From Cupriavidus basilensis (GTDB taxonomy: Bacteria; Pseudomonadota; Gammaproteobacteria; Burkholderiales; Burkholderiaceae): a stretch of DNA of 64,000 nucleotides. Both the position numbers and the translations under genes were made by a program. Location of the stretch: NCBI RefSeq assembly GCF_000876015.1, contig NZ_BBQM01000030.1, positions 55,586 through 119,585 on the forward strand. The letters are read 5' to 3'. Within the stretch, counting starts at the first letter, position 1, and each line of letters begins with the position of its first letter. Under the pieces are notes generated by a model. It saw only the letters and a program-made list of their open reading frames with translations. It ran no database searches and was not told the origin of the DNA. Shown here piece by piece: positions 38,692 through 49,760 of this stretch.

Positions 38692-39458
38692 TCCTTCAAC
38701 CTGAGAGACAACTGGGGATCGGGCGGCACCGGCTGCTTGCGGGTCTTGCCGGTACGCTCGGCCCGGCTGCGCTTGAGCAACTGGGGCACGAGCTTCTGCA
38801 CCTCGTCGAGAGCCAGCTTGGCGGCGGCCTGCTCGGCGGCGCGGCGCGACGCGCCGGTGCCGAACACCCGCACTTCCAGTTTAGGCACGGTGCACTCGAC
38901 TTCAAACTGCTGGTTGTGCGCCGCGCCGTGGGTGGCGATCACGTTGTATTGCGGCAGCGCTATCTTGTGGCCTTGCAGGTACTCCTGCAGCAGCGTCTTG
39001 GCATCCTTGCCCAGCGTGCGCGGATCGACCTGCTCGAGGATGGGGATGTACAGCTTGCGGATCAGGGTGCGCGCGCCCTCGAAGCCGGCGTCGAGGAACA
39101 CCGCGCCGACGATGGCCTCGAGTGCGTCGGCCAGGATCGAGGGGCGGCGAAAGCCGCCGCTCTTGAGCTCGCCCTCGCCCAGGCGCAGGGCCTCGGACAA
39201 CTGCAGCATCTGCGCGATCTCGTACAGCGCCTGCTGCTTGACGAGGTTGGCGCGCACGCGGGACAGGTCGCCTTCGTCGAGCTTGCTGAACATGCCGTAC
39301 AGCATGTCGGCCACGGCGCAGTTGAGCACCGAATCGCCGAGGAATTCCAGGCGTTCGTTATGCAAGGCACTGTGGCTGCGGTGCGTCAGCGCCTGCTGCA
39401 GCAGTTCTGGCTTGCTGAAGCGGTAGCCGAGGCGTTGCTGCAAGGCGTCGAGGTTCAT
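38688..39458 (-). CDS. rnc: Ribonuclease III
   Basis: A 256-residue RNase III. The nuclease domain contains the signature ERLEFLGDSVLNCAVADMLY with the metal-binding Glu and Asp, and ADALEAIVGAVFLDAGFE. The double-stranded-RNA-binding domain covers about 155-230 (DAKTLLQEYLQGHKIALPQY, then ASRRAAEQAAAKLAL). A basic C-terminal tail of 25 residues is extra. It processes rRNA precursors and controls several mRNAs. It precedes era with a four-base overlap. Confidence 0.98.
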   Translation of the reverse strand: MNLDALQQRLGYRFSKPELLQQALTHRSHSALHNERLEFLGDSVLNCAVADMLYGMFSKLDEGDLSRVRANLVKQQALYEIAQMLQLSEALRLGEGELKSGGFRRPSILADALEAIVGAVFLDAGFEGARTLIRKLYIPILEQVDPRTLGKDAKTLLQEYLQGHKIALPQYNVIATHGAAHNQQFEVECTVPKLEVRVFGTGASRRAAEQAAAKLALDEVQKLVPQLLKRSRAERTGKTRKQPVPPDPQLSLRLKE

Positions 39459-39459
39459 G

Positions 39460-39867
39460 TCAGTACTGCGTTCCCGAGTAGGTAATCAAAAGGCTCAGCG
39501 GGCCGTATAGCGGCACCTCGTTGCGGTAGGAGAATCCCACCGAGCGGATGGTGCCGTTGTCATCCTCGTGGATATCCAGATCGTCGCTGCGCACGGCCGT
39601 GATGCGGTCGATCTGCGCCTGCTTGTTGAAATAGTCGGCCACTTCGCGCCGGTTGCCCGCCTGCTGCTTGGCGTAGCTGACCGCGCGCTTGACCGAAAAA
39701 TATTCCAGCAGGCTCGGTATCGCCCGGATCGCGGGAATGACCACGCCCACCACCACCAGGATGACCACCAGCAGGCTGCCCAGCGAAAATCCGCGCTGCC
39801 CGCTGTGCCTCGCCAGGCGCTGCCGCCGTCCCCCGACGGCACCGCCAATTCGTTCCGATTGACCCAT
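39460..39867 (-). CDS. DUF4845 membrane-anchored protein
   Basis: A 135-residue protein with a basic, Arg-rich N-terminus (about 1-25), one strong transmembrane helix (FSLGSLLVVILVVVGVVIPAI) and a small periplasmic domain containing the DUF4845 pattern AVSYAKQQAGNRREVADYFNKQAQID. The G-F-S-L-x-x-L-L start resembles a prepilin-type segment, but the usual role is unknown. It is found between lepB and rnc across betaproteobacteria and ends one base before the rnc start. Confidence 0.88.
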   Translation of the reverse strand: MGQSERIGGAVGGRRQRLARHSGQRGFSLGSLLVVILVVVGVVIPAIRAIPSLLEYFSVKRAVSYAKQQAGNRREVADYFNKQAQIDRITAVRSDDLDIHEDDNGTIRSVGFSYRNEVPLYGPLSLLITYSGTQY

Positions 39868-39917
39868 AATGCGCTTTCCCTCGCTTGACCGGAGTGGTTA
39901 TTCGCGCCGCGGGGATG

Positions 39918-40817
39918 CTACTTGAACGATCCCACGCGTCCGATATTGCCGAGGTTCATCCAGATCAGGAACGCCTTGCCGACGATGTTCTGATCGGGGA
40001 CGAAACCCCAGTAACGTGAATCCAGGCTGTTGTCGCGGTTGTCGCCCATCACGAAATAGTGACCTGGCGGCACCTTGCAGATCAGCCCTTGCTGATTGTA
40101 AGTGCAGTTCTCGTGGAACGGAAAATCCGGGTCGGCGCCGGCGATGAAGGCCGGCCGGTCGGCGTCGTTGAGGATGCCGTGGACCGGGCCGGCCGGCAGC
40201 GTCTCGTCGAAATGCTTGGAGTACGACAGGCGCTCTTCGTCGAGGTAGTCGGGCAGCGGCGCGTATTGCGCCGGCTTGCCGTTGATGGTCAGGCGCTTGT
40301 CCTGGTAGCTCACCACGTCGCCCGGCACGCCGATCACGCGCTTGATGTAGTCGAGCGACTGGTCCTTCGGGTAGCGGAACACCATCACGTCGCCGCGCTG
40401 CGGCTCGCCCACCGGGATGATCTTCTGGTTCACCACCGGCAGGCGGATGCCGTAGTCGAACTTGTTGACCAGGATGAAATCGCCGATCAGCAGCGTCGGG
40501 ATCATCGAGCCGGACGGGATCTTGAACGGCTCGACCACGAACGAGCGCAGCACGAACACCGCCAGGATCACCGGGAAGAAGCTCGCCGAGTATTCCAGCC
40601 ACCAGGGCTGGCGCAGCTTTTCCTCGGCCAGGCGGCTGCGCGAGGTGTCGATCTCGCCGGTGCCGTAGCGGCCCTGGAGGTCGGCCCTGCGCGCATCGAA
40701 CTCGGCGAGCGCGGCCTGCGCGGACAAGCGCCGCTGCTTTTCGAACACCAGCTTGTCGGCCACCCAGGCAATGCCCGTGATGACCACCAGCACAAAAAGG
40801 ATCAGTGCAAAATTCAT
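39918..40817 (-). CDS. lepB: Signal peptidase I
   Basis: A 299-residue type I signal peptidase. Two N-terminal membrane segments (about 2-22 and 80-97) flank a basic cytoplasmic loop. The nucleophile Ser is in KIPSGSMIPTLLIGD, the general base Lys in DYIKRVIGVPGD, and MGDNRDNSLDSRYWG is the conserved box E. It cleaves Sec and Tat signal peptides at the periplasmic face of the inner membrane. It is downstream of lepA in the same orientation. Confidence 0.97.
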   Translation of the reverse strand: MNFALILFVLVVITGIAWVADKLVFEKQRRLSAQAALAEFDARRADLQGRYGTGEIDTSRSRLAEEKLRQPWWLEYSASFFPVILAVFVLRSFVVEPFKIPSGSMIPTLLIGDFILVNKFDYGIRLPVVNQKIIPVGEPQRGDVMVFRYPKDQSLDYIKRVIGVPGDVVSYQDKRLTINGKPAQYAPLPDYLDEERLSYSKHFDETLPAGPVHGILNDADRPAFIAGADPDFPFHENCTYNQQGLICKVPPGHYFVMGDNRDNSLDSRYWGFVPDQNIVGKAFLIWMNLGNIGRVGSFK

Positions 40818-40916
40818 GACGGCTAGATCGTGGTGATGTTTTGTTAGAGTCCGCTTCGCCCGCGGCCAGGCGCAAGCCCGGCCCGGTTGCCTTGTTGCCT
40901 TGCTACCCTGCCCGCC

Positions 40917-42710
<1,794 letters not shown>

Positions 42711-42879
42711 CGGATGTTCAGGGGTGCGCCTTTTCTCGCCTGGAGGTGCCCGCCAGGGCACGCCGGACGGCGCAGCGGCTATGAACGGCCTGGAACCGGC
42801 ACCCTGCCGGGCACGCGCCGTTCCGGGCCGCAAGGTTGGTGGCGCGGATTTTGCGCCAAAGCGCGATTTTACCGTACTT

Positions 42880-43158
42880 TCAAGGACTTCCGTATGGCGA
42901 GATGGCTTGCGCCGCCAGCCACGCCCGCACCCGCGGGACGTCGAGGAAATAGTGGCACAGCTCGCCGCCGGCACCCGCGGGCGTGCCGGTCATCAGCACC
43001 GGCACCAGCTCGCCGAAGCGGGCCTCGGTGGCGGCGTCGGCATCGACGTCCACCTCGTGCAGGACAAAGGAAAAATCGCGCCGGAGCGGCTCCAGCGCGA
43101 TCTTCATGTCCTCGCACAGATGGCAGTAGGTCCTGCCATACAGCGTGAGCGCGGTCAT
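42880..43158 (-). CDS. Glutaredoxin-family protein
   Basis: A 92-residue thioredoxin-fold protein of the DUF836 type: LTLYGRTYCHLCEDMKIAL carries the C-x-x-C redox motif, VDVDADAATEARFGELVPVLMTG leads to the cis-Pro loop (VPVL), and a final helix follows. Its partner is unknown. It lies between mucD and lepA and is conserved in this position in related betaproteobacteria. It begins 9 bases after the mucD stop. Confidence 0.88.
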   Translation of the reverse strand: MTALTLYGRTYCHLCEDMKIALEPLRRDFSFVLHEVDVDADAATEARFGELVPVLMTGTPAGAGGELCHYFLDVPRVRAWLAAQAISPYGSP

Positions 43159-43167
43159 GGGGACGGG

Positions 43168-44670
43168 CTAGCGCGAGGAAACCGTGCCCGGCCGCAGCGT
43201 CAGCACCTGGGTGGCGTCGCCGCGCCTGACGAACACCGCGGCGATCTTGCCCTTGTCCAGGCCTTTGACCAGTTCGTTGAACTGGCGCGGGCTGGTCACG
43301 TCGCTGTCGCCCAGACGCAGGATGATGTCGCCCGGGCGGATGCCGGCGCGCTGGGCCGGGCCGTCGGCCTGCTCGACCTCCACCCCGGACTTGATCTTCA
43401 GCTCCTTGAGCTTGGCGTCCGGGATCTCGTTGACGATCAGCCCCAGCGCGTTGGGCTTGGCCGCCTGCGCGGCGCCGTCGTCGCGCGGCGCATTGCCGTT
43501 GCGCGCCTTGACCTTGGTGTCGGCGTCTAGCTCGGCCACGGTGATGTTGACGTCGCGCGTCGCGCCCTTGCGCCACAACTGCAGCGGCACGCGCGTGCCC
43601 GGCTTGATGTCGCCGACCATGCGCGGCAGGTCCGAAGCCTTCTCGATGTCGCGGCCGTTGAACTTCAGGATGATGTCGCCGGCCTCGATGCCGGCCTTCT
43701 CGGCGGGCCCGCCCGGCTCCACGCTGCCCACCAGCGCGCCGCGCGCGCGGCCCAGGCCGAGCGAGTCGGCGACTTCCTTGGTCACGTCGCCGATGGCCAC
43801 GGCGATGCGTCCGCGCGTGACCTTGCCGTTCGCCTTGAGCTGCTCGGTCACGCGCATCGCCTCGTCGATGGGAATCGCGAAGGAAATGCCCATGTAGCCG
43901 CCGCTGCGGCTGTAGATCTGCGAATTGATGCCGATCACTTCGCCGCGCAGGTTGATCAGCGGGCCGCCCGAGTTGCCGGGGTTGACGGCCACGTCGGTCT
44001 GGATGAACGGCAGGTAATCGCCGGTGTCGCGCCCCTTGGCGGAGACGATGCCGGCGGTCACGCTGTTGTCGAGGCCGAACGGCGAGCCGATCGCCAGCAC
44101 CCACTCGCCCGCGCGCACCTTGTCGGAGTCGCCGAGCGTGAGCTTGGGCAGGCCGGTGGCGTCGACCTTGAGCAGCGCCACGTCGGTGCGCTTGTCCGAG
44201 CCGATCAGCCTGGCCTTGAATTCGCGCTTGTCGGGCAGCGTGACGTAGATGGTATCCGCGTCGGCCACCACGTGCGCGTTGGTCATCACATAGCCGTCCT
44301 GGCTGATGACGAAACCGGACCCGACCCCGCGGCTCTGCTCCTCGCCCTGCGGCGGCTGGCCGCGGCGCGGCGCGCCCGGCGGCGTGGGCGTGCCCGGCGC
44401 GCCGGGCATCGGCACGCCGAAGAAGCGGCGGAAGAACTCGGCCATTTCATCGTCGTCGGGGCTGCCGTTGCCGCGCGCGCGCACCCGCTCGGTGGTGCGG
44501 ATATTGACGACGGCCGGCCCGGTCTTGTCGACCAGATCGGTGAAATCGGGCAGCCCGTAGGACTGCGCGGCGGCCTGCGCATGGCTCACTTCTGCGACCA
44601 GCGGCGCAAACGCGAGAATGGCAGCCATGAGCACGGTCCGAGCCAAGGCTGGAGATCTTGGTGACATCAT
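43168..44670 (-). CDS. mucD: DegP/MucD-family periplasmic serine protease
   Basis: A 500-residue HtrA protease. A signal peptide comes first (LARTVLMAAILAFAPLVAEVSHAQA), then the trypsin-like domain with the triad in TNAHVVADADT (His), DKRTDVALLKVD (Asp) and NPGNSGGPLIN (Ser), then two PDZ domains (about 280-370 and 400-490). It degrades misfolded periplasmic proteins and dampens the sigma-E response. A Pro/Gly-rich stretch (GAPGTPTPPGAPRRGQ) lies before the protease domain. Two adjacent ATGs (44670, 44667) are possible starts; GGGAG favours the second by spacing. It is the last gene of rpoE-rseA-rseB-mucD. Confidence 0.96.
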   Translation of the reverse strand: MMSPRSPALARTVLMAAILAFAPLVAEVSHAQAAAQSYGLPDFTDLVDKTGPAVVNIRTTERVRARGNGSPDDDEMAEFFRRFFGVPMPGAPGTPTPPGAPRRGQPPQGEEQSRGVGSGFVISQDGYVMTNAHVVADADTIYVTLPDKREFKARLIGSDKRTDVALLKVDATGLPKLTLGDSDKVRAGEWVLAIGSPFGLDNSVTAGIVSAKGRDTGDYLPFIQTDVAVNPGNSGGPLINLRGEVIGINSQIYSRSGGYMGISFAIPIDEAMRVTEQLKANGKVTRGRIAVAIGDVTKEVADSLGLGRARGALVGSVEPGGPAEKAGIEAGDIILKFNGRDIEKASDLPRMVGDIKPGTRVPLQLWRKGATRDVNITVAELDADTKVKARNGNAPRDDGAAQAAKPNALGLIVNEIPDAKLKELKIKSGVEVEQADGPAQRAGIRPGDIILRLGDSDVTSPRQFNELVKGLDKGKIAAVFVRRGDATQVLTLRPGTVSSR

Positions 44671-44783
44671 CGACTCCCGGAAATCGGCAAAAAGGAAGGA
44701 AACGGGGCTTCGGAGGGGCCGTAGCGCGGCGCGCCCGCGGCGGGGAGCCGCGGCGCCACCGGCGGCCCGGAGCGCGGGCCGGC

Positions 44784-45869
44784 TCAGTGCGCCTTCGGCG
44801 GTGGCTTGTATTCTACCGCCGAGGCGAACTGGCGGACGGTGGCGGGCGGCACTTCGCCCACCACGGTGATCCAGAAATCGGCGACGCGCCGCACCACCAC
44901 CTGGGTGGCGCCCAGCGAGGCGACGCCTTCGCGGCGCACGCGCTGCTCGGAAACCGGCTCGATGAACACCGACAGCCCGGTCAGCCCGTCGCTGTAGACG
45001 ATCTGGAGCACCTCGAAGACCTGCCCGCGCGGGTTGGCCTGCGGCGAGCGCAGTTCGCCGAGCGGGCGGCGGACCTCGCGGATCTTCATGAAGCCCTTGA
45101 CCGGAATCCCGATGCTCCAGCCCTCGTCGGCGATGTTGGCCGGCTGGTTGGTGACTTCGTAGTGATTCCAGGAACTGGCGTTCTTGATGGCGGTGAGAAT
45201 GCGCTGCTTTTCCGAGGGCACGCCGATCTCGACCTGCGAGAACGCGACCTGCTCGAGCACCTTGCCGCCCTCGCCCACGGTCTGGGCGCGCATCAGCAGC
45301 CCGGAGTTCTTCTCGGCCCACAGCCGCACGGCATAACGCGCGGCATCGTGCGGATCGAGCGAGAACACTTCGCATTCGACCCCGGCGACGCGCTCGCCGG
45401 GCAGCTTGCGCATCTCGTAGATGTCGAGGACATCGCTTTTGTTGGTCGCCAGCAGGGCCGGGAAGCGGTCCTTCGCTTCCTGCTTTTCCACCACCACCAG
45501 CTTGGCCTCGGGGATCAGGCTGTGCACGACGTCGTTCTGGCGCAGCACTTCGCGCGGCTTGCCGTCCAGCGTTTCCAGCCGTTCGTATTCGTTGTTGACC
45601 AGGTCGCTGTAGTGCTGGATGCGCGAGGCATGCATCACGCTGCCACGCTGATAGATCAGCGTGCCGACATAATTCTCGCGCTGGGCCGCGCGGTGGATCT
45701 TGTTGAGCCAGGCCGTCGCATCCCGCCGGGCCAGGGTATTGTCCGCCGGCTGCGCGCCTGCCGCAGCCGCAGTCAGACACAAGGCCAGAAAAAAGGACCT
45801 GCGAAGGGCCCTTATTCTGCGTGCGCCCGCTACGTTGGCGGGCGACCATCCTTTATGCATGTCCGGCAT
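44784..45869 (-). CDS. rseB: Sigma-E regulatory protein RseB/MucB
   Basis: A 361-residue periplasmic protein. The signal peptide region is RRSFFLALCLTAAAAGAQPA, followed by a LolA-like domain (NYVGTLIYQRGSVMHASRIQHY... VWAEKNSGLLMR-type strands) and a smaller C-terminal domain. RseB binds RseA and blocks its cleavage until it senses mislocalised lipopolysaccharide or outer-membrane proteins. The start shares one base with the rseA stop (TAATG), indicating coupled translation. Confidence 0.95.
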   Translation of the reverse strand: MPDMHKGWSPANVAGARRIRALRRSFFLALCLTAAAAGAQPADNTLARRDATAWLNKIHRAAQRENYVGTLIYQRGSVMHASRIQHYSDLVNNEYERLETLDGKPREVLRQNDVVHSLIPEAKLVVVEKQEAKDRFPALLATNKSDVLDIYEMRKLPGERVAGVECEVFSLDPHDAARYAVRLWAEKNSGLLMRAQTVGEGGKVLEQVAFSQVEIGVPSEKQRILTAIKNASSWNHYEVTNQPANIADEGWSIGIPVKGFMKIREVRRPLGELRSPQANPRGQVFEVLQIVYSDGLTGLSVFIEPVSEQRVRREGVASLGATQVVVRRVADFWITVVGEVPPATVRQFASAVEYKPPPKAH

Positions 45870-46498
45870 TATTCCTGCGAATTGTCCTGAGAAAAGTTTG
45901 CACTGTTGACAACGGTGCGCATGGTCGGGACGACCGCGTCGGTGGCCACCGACACCCGGTGGGCACGCAGGTATTCGTCAAGGCGCGGATCGCGGATCAT
46001 CTGCGCGCTGTCGGCGGAAACGGTCACGATGCCACCGGCCTTGGGCACGGCGGGCTGCTCGGCACGCGCCACCACGGCATCGGGCGCGCCCACGTCGCCG
46101 GTGCCGCGCATCTGCGGCACCACGACCCAGCTCACGGCCGCCACGGCGGCGGCGATGGCCGTGCCCGGCATCACCCGGCGCACCCACGAAGGCTTGAACA
46201 GCATGCGATGCGCCGCCGCCTGCTGGGCCACGGCGGGCACCAGCACGTGCGGTTCGCTGTCGAGACGCGCGGAAAAACGGGAGAGGAAATCGTCGGTCGA
46301 GCCGGCATGCGTCAGTTCTTCCGAACGCAGGGCATCGCCGATCAGCTGGAACGTGGTCCAGCTTGCCATGCCGTCCTCGCCCTTGGCGAGATCCAGTACG
46401 GCGTTGACTTCGTGCGGCGCCAGCTCGCCATCCATCAGCGCGGAGATCTGCTCCGCTGCTTCCACTACATGAACCGACTGCTTATGAGCCTGACCCAT
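45869..46498 (-). CDS. rseA: Anti-sigma-E factor RseA/MucA
   Basis: A 209-residue single-pass membrane protein. The cytoplasmic N-terminus EQISALMDGELAPHEVNAVLD is the RseA_N sigma-binding domain with the DGE motif. A transmembrane helix is near residues 100-120 (MPGTAIAAAVAAVSWVVVPQM), and a periplasmic tail contacts RseB. It holds RpoE inactive until regulated proteolysis by DegS and RseP-type proteases. It is separated from rpoE by 165 bases that carry unusual heptad repeats. Confidence 0.95.
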   Translation of the reverse strand: MGQAHKQSVHVVEAAEQISALMDGELAPHEVNAVLDLAKGEDGMASWTTFQLIGDALRSEELTHAGSTDDFLSRFSARLDSEPHVLVPAVAQQAAAHRMLFKPSWVRRVMPGTAIAAAVAAVSWVVVPQMRGTGDVGAPDAVVARAEQPAVPKAGGIVTVSADSAQMIRDPRLDEYLRAHRVSVATDAVVPTMRTVVNSANFSQDNSQE

Positions 46499-46602
46499 TT
46501 CCCACCCCTAGAAAAACCATTGAACACCGACAATCCCGTCTGACTGCTTTTGTCGTTTATCGATGCAGGAATAGGCTGCAACGCTGGCCGCACGACATTT
46601 TC

Positions 46603-46668
46603 TTACCACTTACCGCCGTCTTGCTACTTACCGTTTACCACTGACTTGCCGCCGATTTACCGCTTACC
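46603..46668. repeat. Three TTACC heptad pairs between rpoE and rseA
   Basis: TTACC occurs at 46603, 46610, 46628, 46635, 46657 and 46664. The copies form three pairs, and in each pair the starts are exactly 7 bases apart (TTACCRY-TTACCRY); the pairs begin 25 and 29 bases apart. The last copy includes the rpoE stop codon. Read on the transcribed strand they are GGTAA heptads. They could be regulator-binding repeats or RNA elements that tune rseA translation. Confidence 0.6.
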
Positions 46669-47263
46669 ACCGCTTGCCCTCTGCCGTTCCCAGCAGCGGA
46701 CGCAATTTCTCGGCGATCGCCTCGCGCGCCCGGAAGATGCGTGATCGGACCGTTCCGATCGGACACCCCATCGCCTCGGAAATCTCCTCATAGCTGAGGC
46801 CCTCGATTTCGCGAAGCGTGATTGCCGTGCGCAGTTCTTCCGGCAGGGCTTCCATCGCCCGGTTGACCGTTTCGGCCACCTGTCGGGTATGGAGCATCGA
46901 CTCCGGCGTATTGATATCTCTTAGTTGCTCGCCATCCGCAAAAGTTTCAGCCTCTTCGGCATCGATGTCGCTGGTGGCTTCCGGCCTGCGCCCCTGGGTT
47001 GCCAGGTAGTTCTTTGCCGTGTTCACCGCAATCCGGTACAACCAGGTGTAGAACGCCGACTCGCCGCGGAATTGCGGCAAGGCACGATACGCCTTGATGA
47101 AGGCGTCCTGTGCCACATCCTCCACTTCCGCCGAATCCCGCACCAAGCGCGAAATGAGCCTGATGATCTTGCGGTGGTATTTGGCCACCAGCAGTTCAAA
47201 GGCCCGCTTATCGCCCTTCTGGACGCGTTCAACGAGGAGCTGATCGGCTTCGCGTTCGCTCAC
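46664..47263 (-). CDS. rpoE: RNA polymerase sigma-E factor
   Basis: A 199-residue ECF sigma factor of the RpoE/AlgU type. Region 2 is FELLVAKYHRKIIRLISRLVRDSAEVEDVAQDAFIKAY with FYTWLYRIAVNTAKNYL, and region 4 is LPEELRTAITLREIEGLSYEEISEAMGCPIGTVRSRIFRARE. It directs the envelope-stress regulon, including this operon. The start is GTG at 47263, with AGGTGA seven bases upstream. Confidence 0.98.
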   Translation of the reverse strand: MSEREADQLLVERVQKGDKRAFELLVAKYHRKIIRLISRLVRDSAEVEDVAQDAFIKAYRALPQFRGESAFYTWLYRIAVNTAKNYLATQGRRPEATSDIDAEEAETFADGEQLRDINTPESMLHTRQVAETVNRAMEALPEELRTAITLREIEGLSYEEISEAMGCPIGTVRSRIFRAREAIAEKLRPLLGTAEGKRW

Positions 47264-47392
47264 GAATGGTTCACCTGCAGTGTATCTCTTGGTATCGTCT
47301 TCACGACAAACGTTGTATTTTACCTACGTAGCCGGCGCACGGTCAGTGCGTTGCAACGCATTTTGTGACGAATGGTTGCAGCGCGGCGCCGC

Positions 47393-47899
47393 TCATGCTG
47401 CCTCGCGCGCCGGCGCCTGTTCGCGCCGCGCCGCGCCGAGTGCGCGCCTCAGTGCCCGCAGGGAATCGGAAGCCGCGGCTCCCGGGCCGATGATCAATGT
47501 CCGTGGCGGCGTGCCGCTGGCCGGCTCCAGCGCCAGCACGAGCGCCAGGCCGCCCAGGTCCCAACTGCCGGCGACCCGCGCCACCGCATCGGCGCCGGTA
47601 TGCAGGCGGACCAGGATGGCGGGCCGTCCCGCGGCACCGCCGTGCCCCGGCGCCAGTCCGGCATAGGTGCAGCCGGCGGCCCGCCAGAGCGCGGGCCAGT
47701 GGCTCAGGAGCCAGCCGCCGGCTGCCGCCGCGGCCAGCGCCGGCAGCCACTGCGCCAGGCCCCAGCCTTCGGGAGAACGCGCCAGGCTCCACGCGGCCTC
47801 GCGCGCGAGCAGCGCAAGCGCCGCCAGTTCGCCAGCCAGGAACAGCGCCAAGACCCACCGCAGGCGATGGGTCCCGAGCGAAGTCCGGAGGAGCGTCAC
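47393..47899 (-). CDS. Conserved-position membrane protein of unknown function
   Basis: A protein of about 168 residues that I cannot assign. Two hydrophobic segments lie near the N-terminus (LRWVLALFLAGELAALALLA and WLPALAAAAAGGWLLSHW), followed by a soluble, Ala/Gly-rich domain ending in Arg-rich helices. It sits between fabF and rpoE, on the same strand as both, where related genomes also carry a small hypothetical gene. The start is uncertain: GTG at 47899 follows the fabF stop, and TTG at 47935 would overlap fabF by 20 bases. Neither has a good ribosome-binding site. Confidence 0.65.
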   Translation of the reverse strand: MTLLRTSLGTHRLRWVLALFLAGELAALALLAREAAWSLARSPEGWGLAQWLPALAAAAAGGWLLSHWPALWRAAGCTYAGLAPGHGGAAGRPAILVRLHTGADAVARVAGSWDLGGLALVLALEPASGTPPRTLIIGPGAAASDSLRALRRALGAARREQAPAREAA

Positions 47900-47915
47900 C
47901 CGGCGGCTGCCGGGT

Positions 47916-49148
47916 TCAGACGCGGCGGAAGACAAGCGTGCCGTTGGTGCCGCCGAAACCGAAGTTGTTCTTCACCGCGACGTCGATCTTCAGGTCGCGT
48001 GCCGTGTTGGCCACGTAGTCCAGGTCGCATTCGGGATCCTGGCTGAAGATGTTGATGGTCGGCGGCGAGACCTGGTGGTGCAGCGCCAGCACGGTGAAGA
48101 CGGATTCGAGGCCGCCGGCGCCGCCCAGCAGGTGGCCGGTCATCGACTTGGTCGAATTCACGGCCATCTTGTAGGCGTGGTCGCCGAAGGCCAGCTTGAT
48201 GGCTTCGCTTTCGTTCTTGTCGCCCAGCGGGGTCGACGTGCCGTGCGCGTTCAGGTAGCCCACCTCGTCCGCGTTGATGCGGGCGTCCTTGAGCGCGTTG
48301 ACCATGCAGCGGCGCGGGCCGTCCATGTTGGGCGCGGTCATGTGGTAGGCGTCCCCGCTCATGCCGAAGCCGATCAGTTCCGCGTAGATCCTGGCGCCGC
48401 GCGCCTTGGCCGACTCGTACTCCTCGATCATCATCACGCCGGCGCCTTCGCCCAGCACGAAACCGTCGCGGTCCTTGTCCCACGGACGGGAGGCGGCGGC
48501 GGGATCGTCGTTGCGGGTCGACAGCGCGCGCGCGGCGGCGAAACCGCCGATGCCCAGCGGCGACACGGTCGATTCGGCGCCGCCCGCGAGCATGGCATCG
48601 GCATCGCCGGCCTGGATCAGGCGGGCCGCCAGGCCGATGCTGTGCAGGCCGGTGGTGCAGGCCGTCACCACGGCCAGGTTCGGGCCCTTGAGTCCGTGAT
48701 AGATGGACAGGTGGCCCGAGATCATGTTGATGATCGAACCCGGCACGAAGAACGGCGAGATCCGGCGCGGACCGCGGTTGGTCAGCTCGGCGTGGGTATC
48801 CTCGATCATCGGCAGGCCGCCGATGCCCGAGCCGACCAGCACGCCGACGCGGTCGGCATTGGCTTCGGACACCACGTAGCCGCTGTCCTTCAGCGCCTGC
48901 GTCCCCGCTGCGATGCCATAGTGGATGAACGTATCCATGTGGCGGGCTTCCTTGGCGGGGATGTAGTCCTCGGCCTTGAAACCCTTCACTTCGCCGGCGA
49001 AGTGCACGGCTAGCGCGGAATGATCGAATTTGGTGATGGTGGCGATGCCAGACTGACCGGCAACCAGATTGGCCCAGCCCTCGGCAACCGTGTTTCCGAC
49101 CGGAGACACAAGGCCAAGCCCAGTGACGACGACGCGACGACGGCTCAC
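47916..49148 (-). CDS. fabF: Beta-ketoacyl-ACP synthase II
   Basis: A 410-residue condensing enzyme for chain elongation in fatty-acid synthesis. The nucleophile Cys is in VTACTTGLHSIGLAARLIQ, and the catalytic histidines lie in LNAHGTSTPLGDKNE and STKSMTGHLLGGAGG; the closing NNFGFGGTNGTLVF is typical. The start is GTG at 49148 with AGGA seven bases upstream. It follows acpP by 202 bases and ends the fab cluster. Confidence 0.98.
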   Translation of the reverse strand: MSRRRVVVTGLGLVSPVGNTVAEGWANLVAGQSGIATITKFDHSALAVHFAGEVKGFKAEDYIPAKEARHMDTFIHYGIAAGTQALKDSGYVVSEANADRVGVLVGSGIGGLPMIEDTHAELTNRGPRRISPFFVPGSIINMISGHLSIYHGLKGPNLAVVTACTTGLHSIGLAARLIQAGDADAMLAGGAESTVSPLGIGGFAAARALSTRNDDPAAASRPWDKDRDGFVLGEGAGVMMIEEYESAKARGARIYAELIGFGMSGDAYHMTAPNMDGPRRCMVNALKDARINADEVGYLNAHGTSTPLGDKNESEAIKLAFGDHAYKMAVNSTKSMTGHLLGGAGGLESVFTVLALHHQVSPPTINIFSQDPECDLDYVANTARDLKIDVAVKNNFGFGGTNGTLVFRRV

Positions 49149-49350
49149 TATGATTTCCTACGGGTACGTGAAGCAGAACCGGAACGACGACCGGCGCCGG
49201 CCATGACAGCCTTGCGCCAGGCCACGCCGGTCACGGCGCGGCATATCCGATTGTGCTTCTTCGAACAGACGAAAGCCACAGAAAACAGCGCGGACGACCC
49301 TGCGGCCAGTCCGCCTGTTTTCTGTGGCTCGGAATCCAGATACGACAGGC

Positions 49351-49590
49351 TCAGGCCTTGACGTGTGCGGTGGCGTAATCGATGGCCTGTTGCACGGTCG
49401 TGATCTTTTCGGCTTCCTCATCGGGAATTTCCATGCCGAATTCATCTTCCAACGCCATCACGAGCTCAACCGTGTCCAGCGAATCCGCACCGAGATCGTT
49501 CACGAACGAGGATTCGTTCTTGATGTCAGCCTCGGCCACGCCGAGTTGCTCTGCCACGATTTTCTTGACGCGTTGTTCGATATTGTCCAT
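49351..49590 (-). CDS. acpP: Acyl carrier protein
   Basis: A 79-residue ACP with the phosphopantetheine attachment site [20 protein letters not shown]. Helix 1 is [18 protein letters not shown]. It is acidic, as expected, and has a strong GGAGGG site before the start. It carries growing acyl chains for FabD, FabH, FabF, FabG and PlsX encoded around it. AcpS, which activates it, is encoded at 35643-36095. Confidence 0.99.
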
Positions 49591-49760
49591 GTAACCCTCC
49601 AGGGAAGTTCGACAAAAAGTGGGCGCATTTTAGCAGGTTTGGACCATAAAAATCCCACCCGCCTTCCATTGCAAGAACCGCGCCCGTTCAGTTCAAAAAA
49701 CAACCACTTCACACGGCATCTACCGGCTTCTCCCTCGAAACCGTCCGCCGTGAAACGTGA

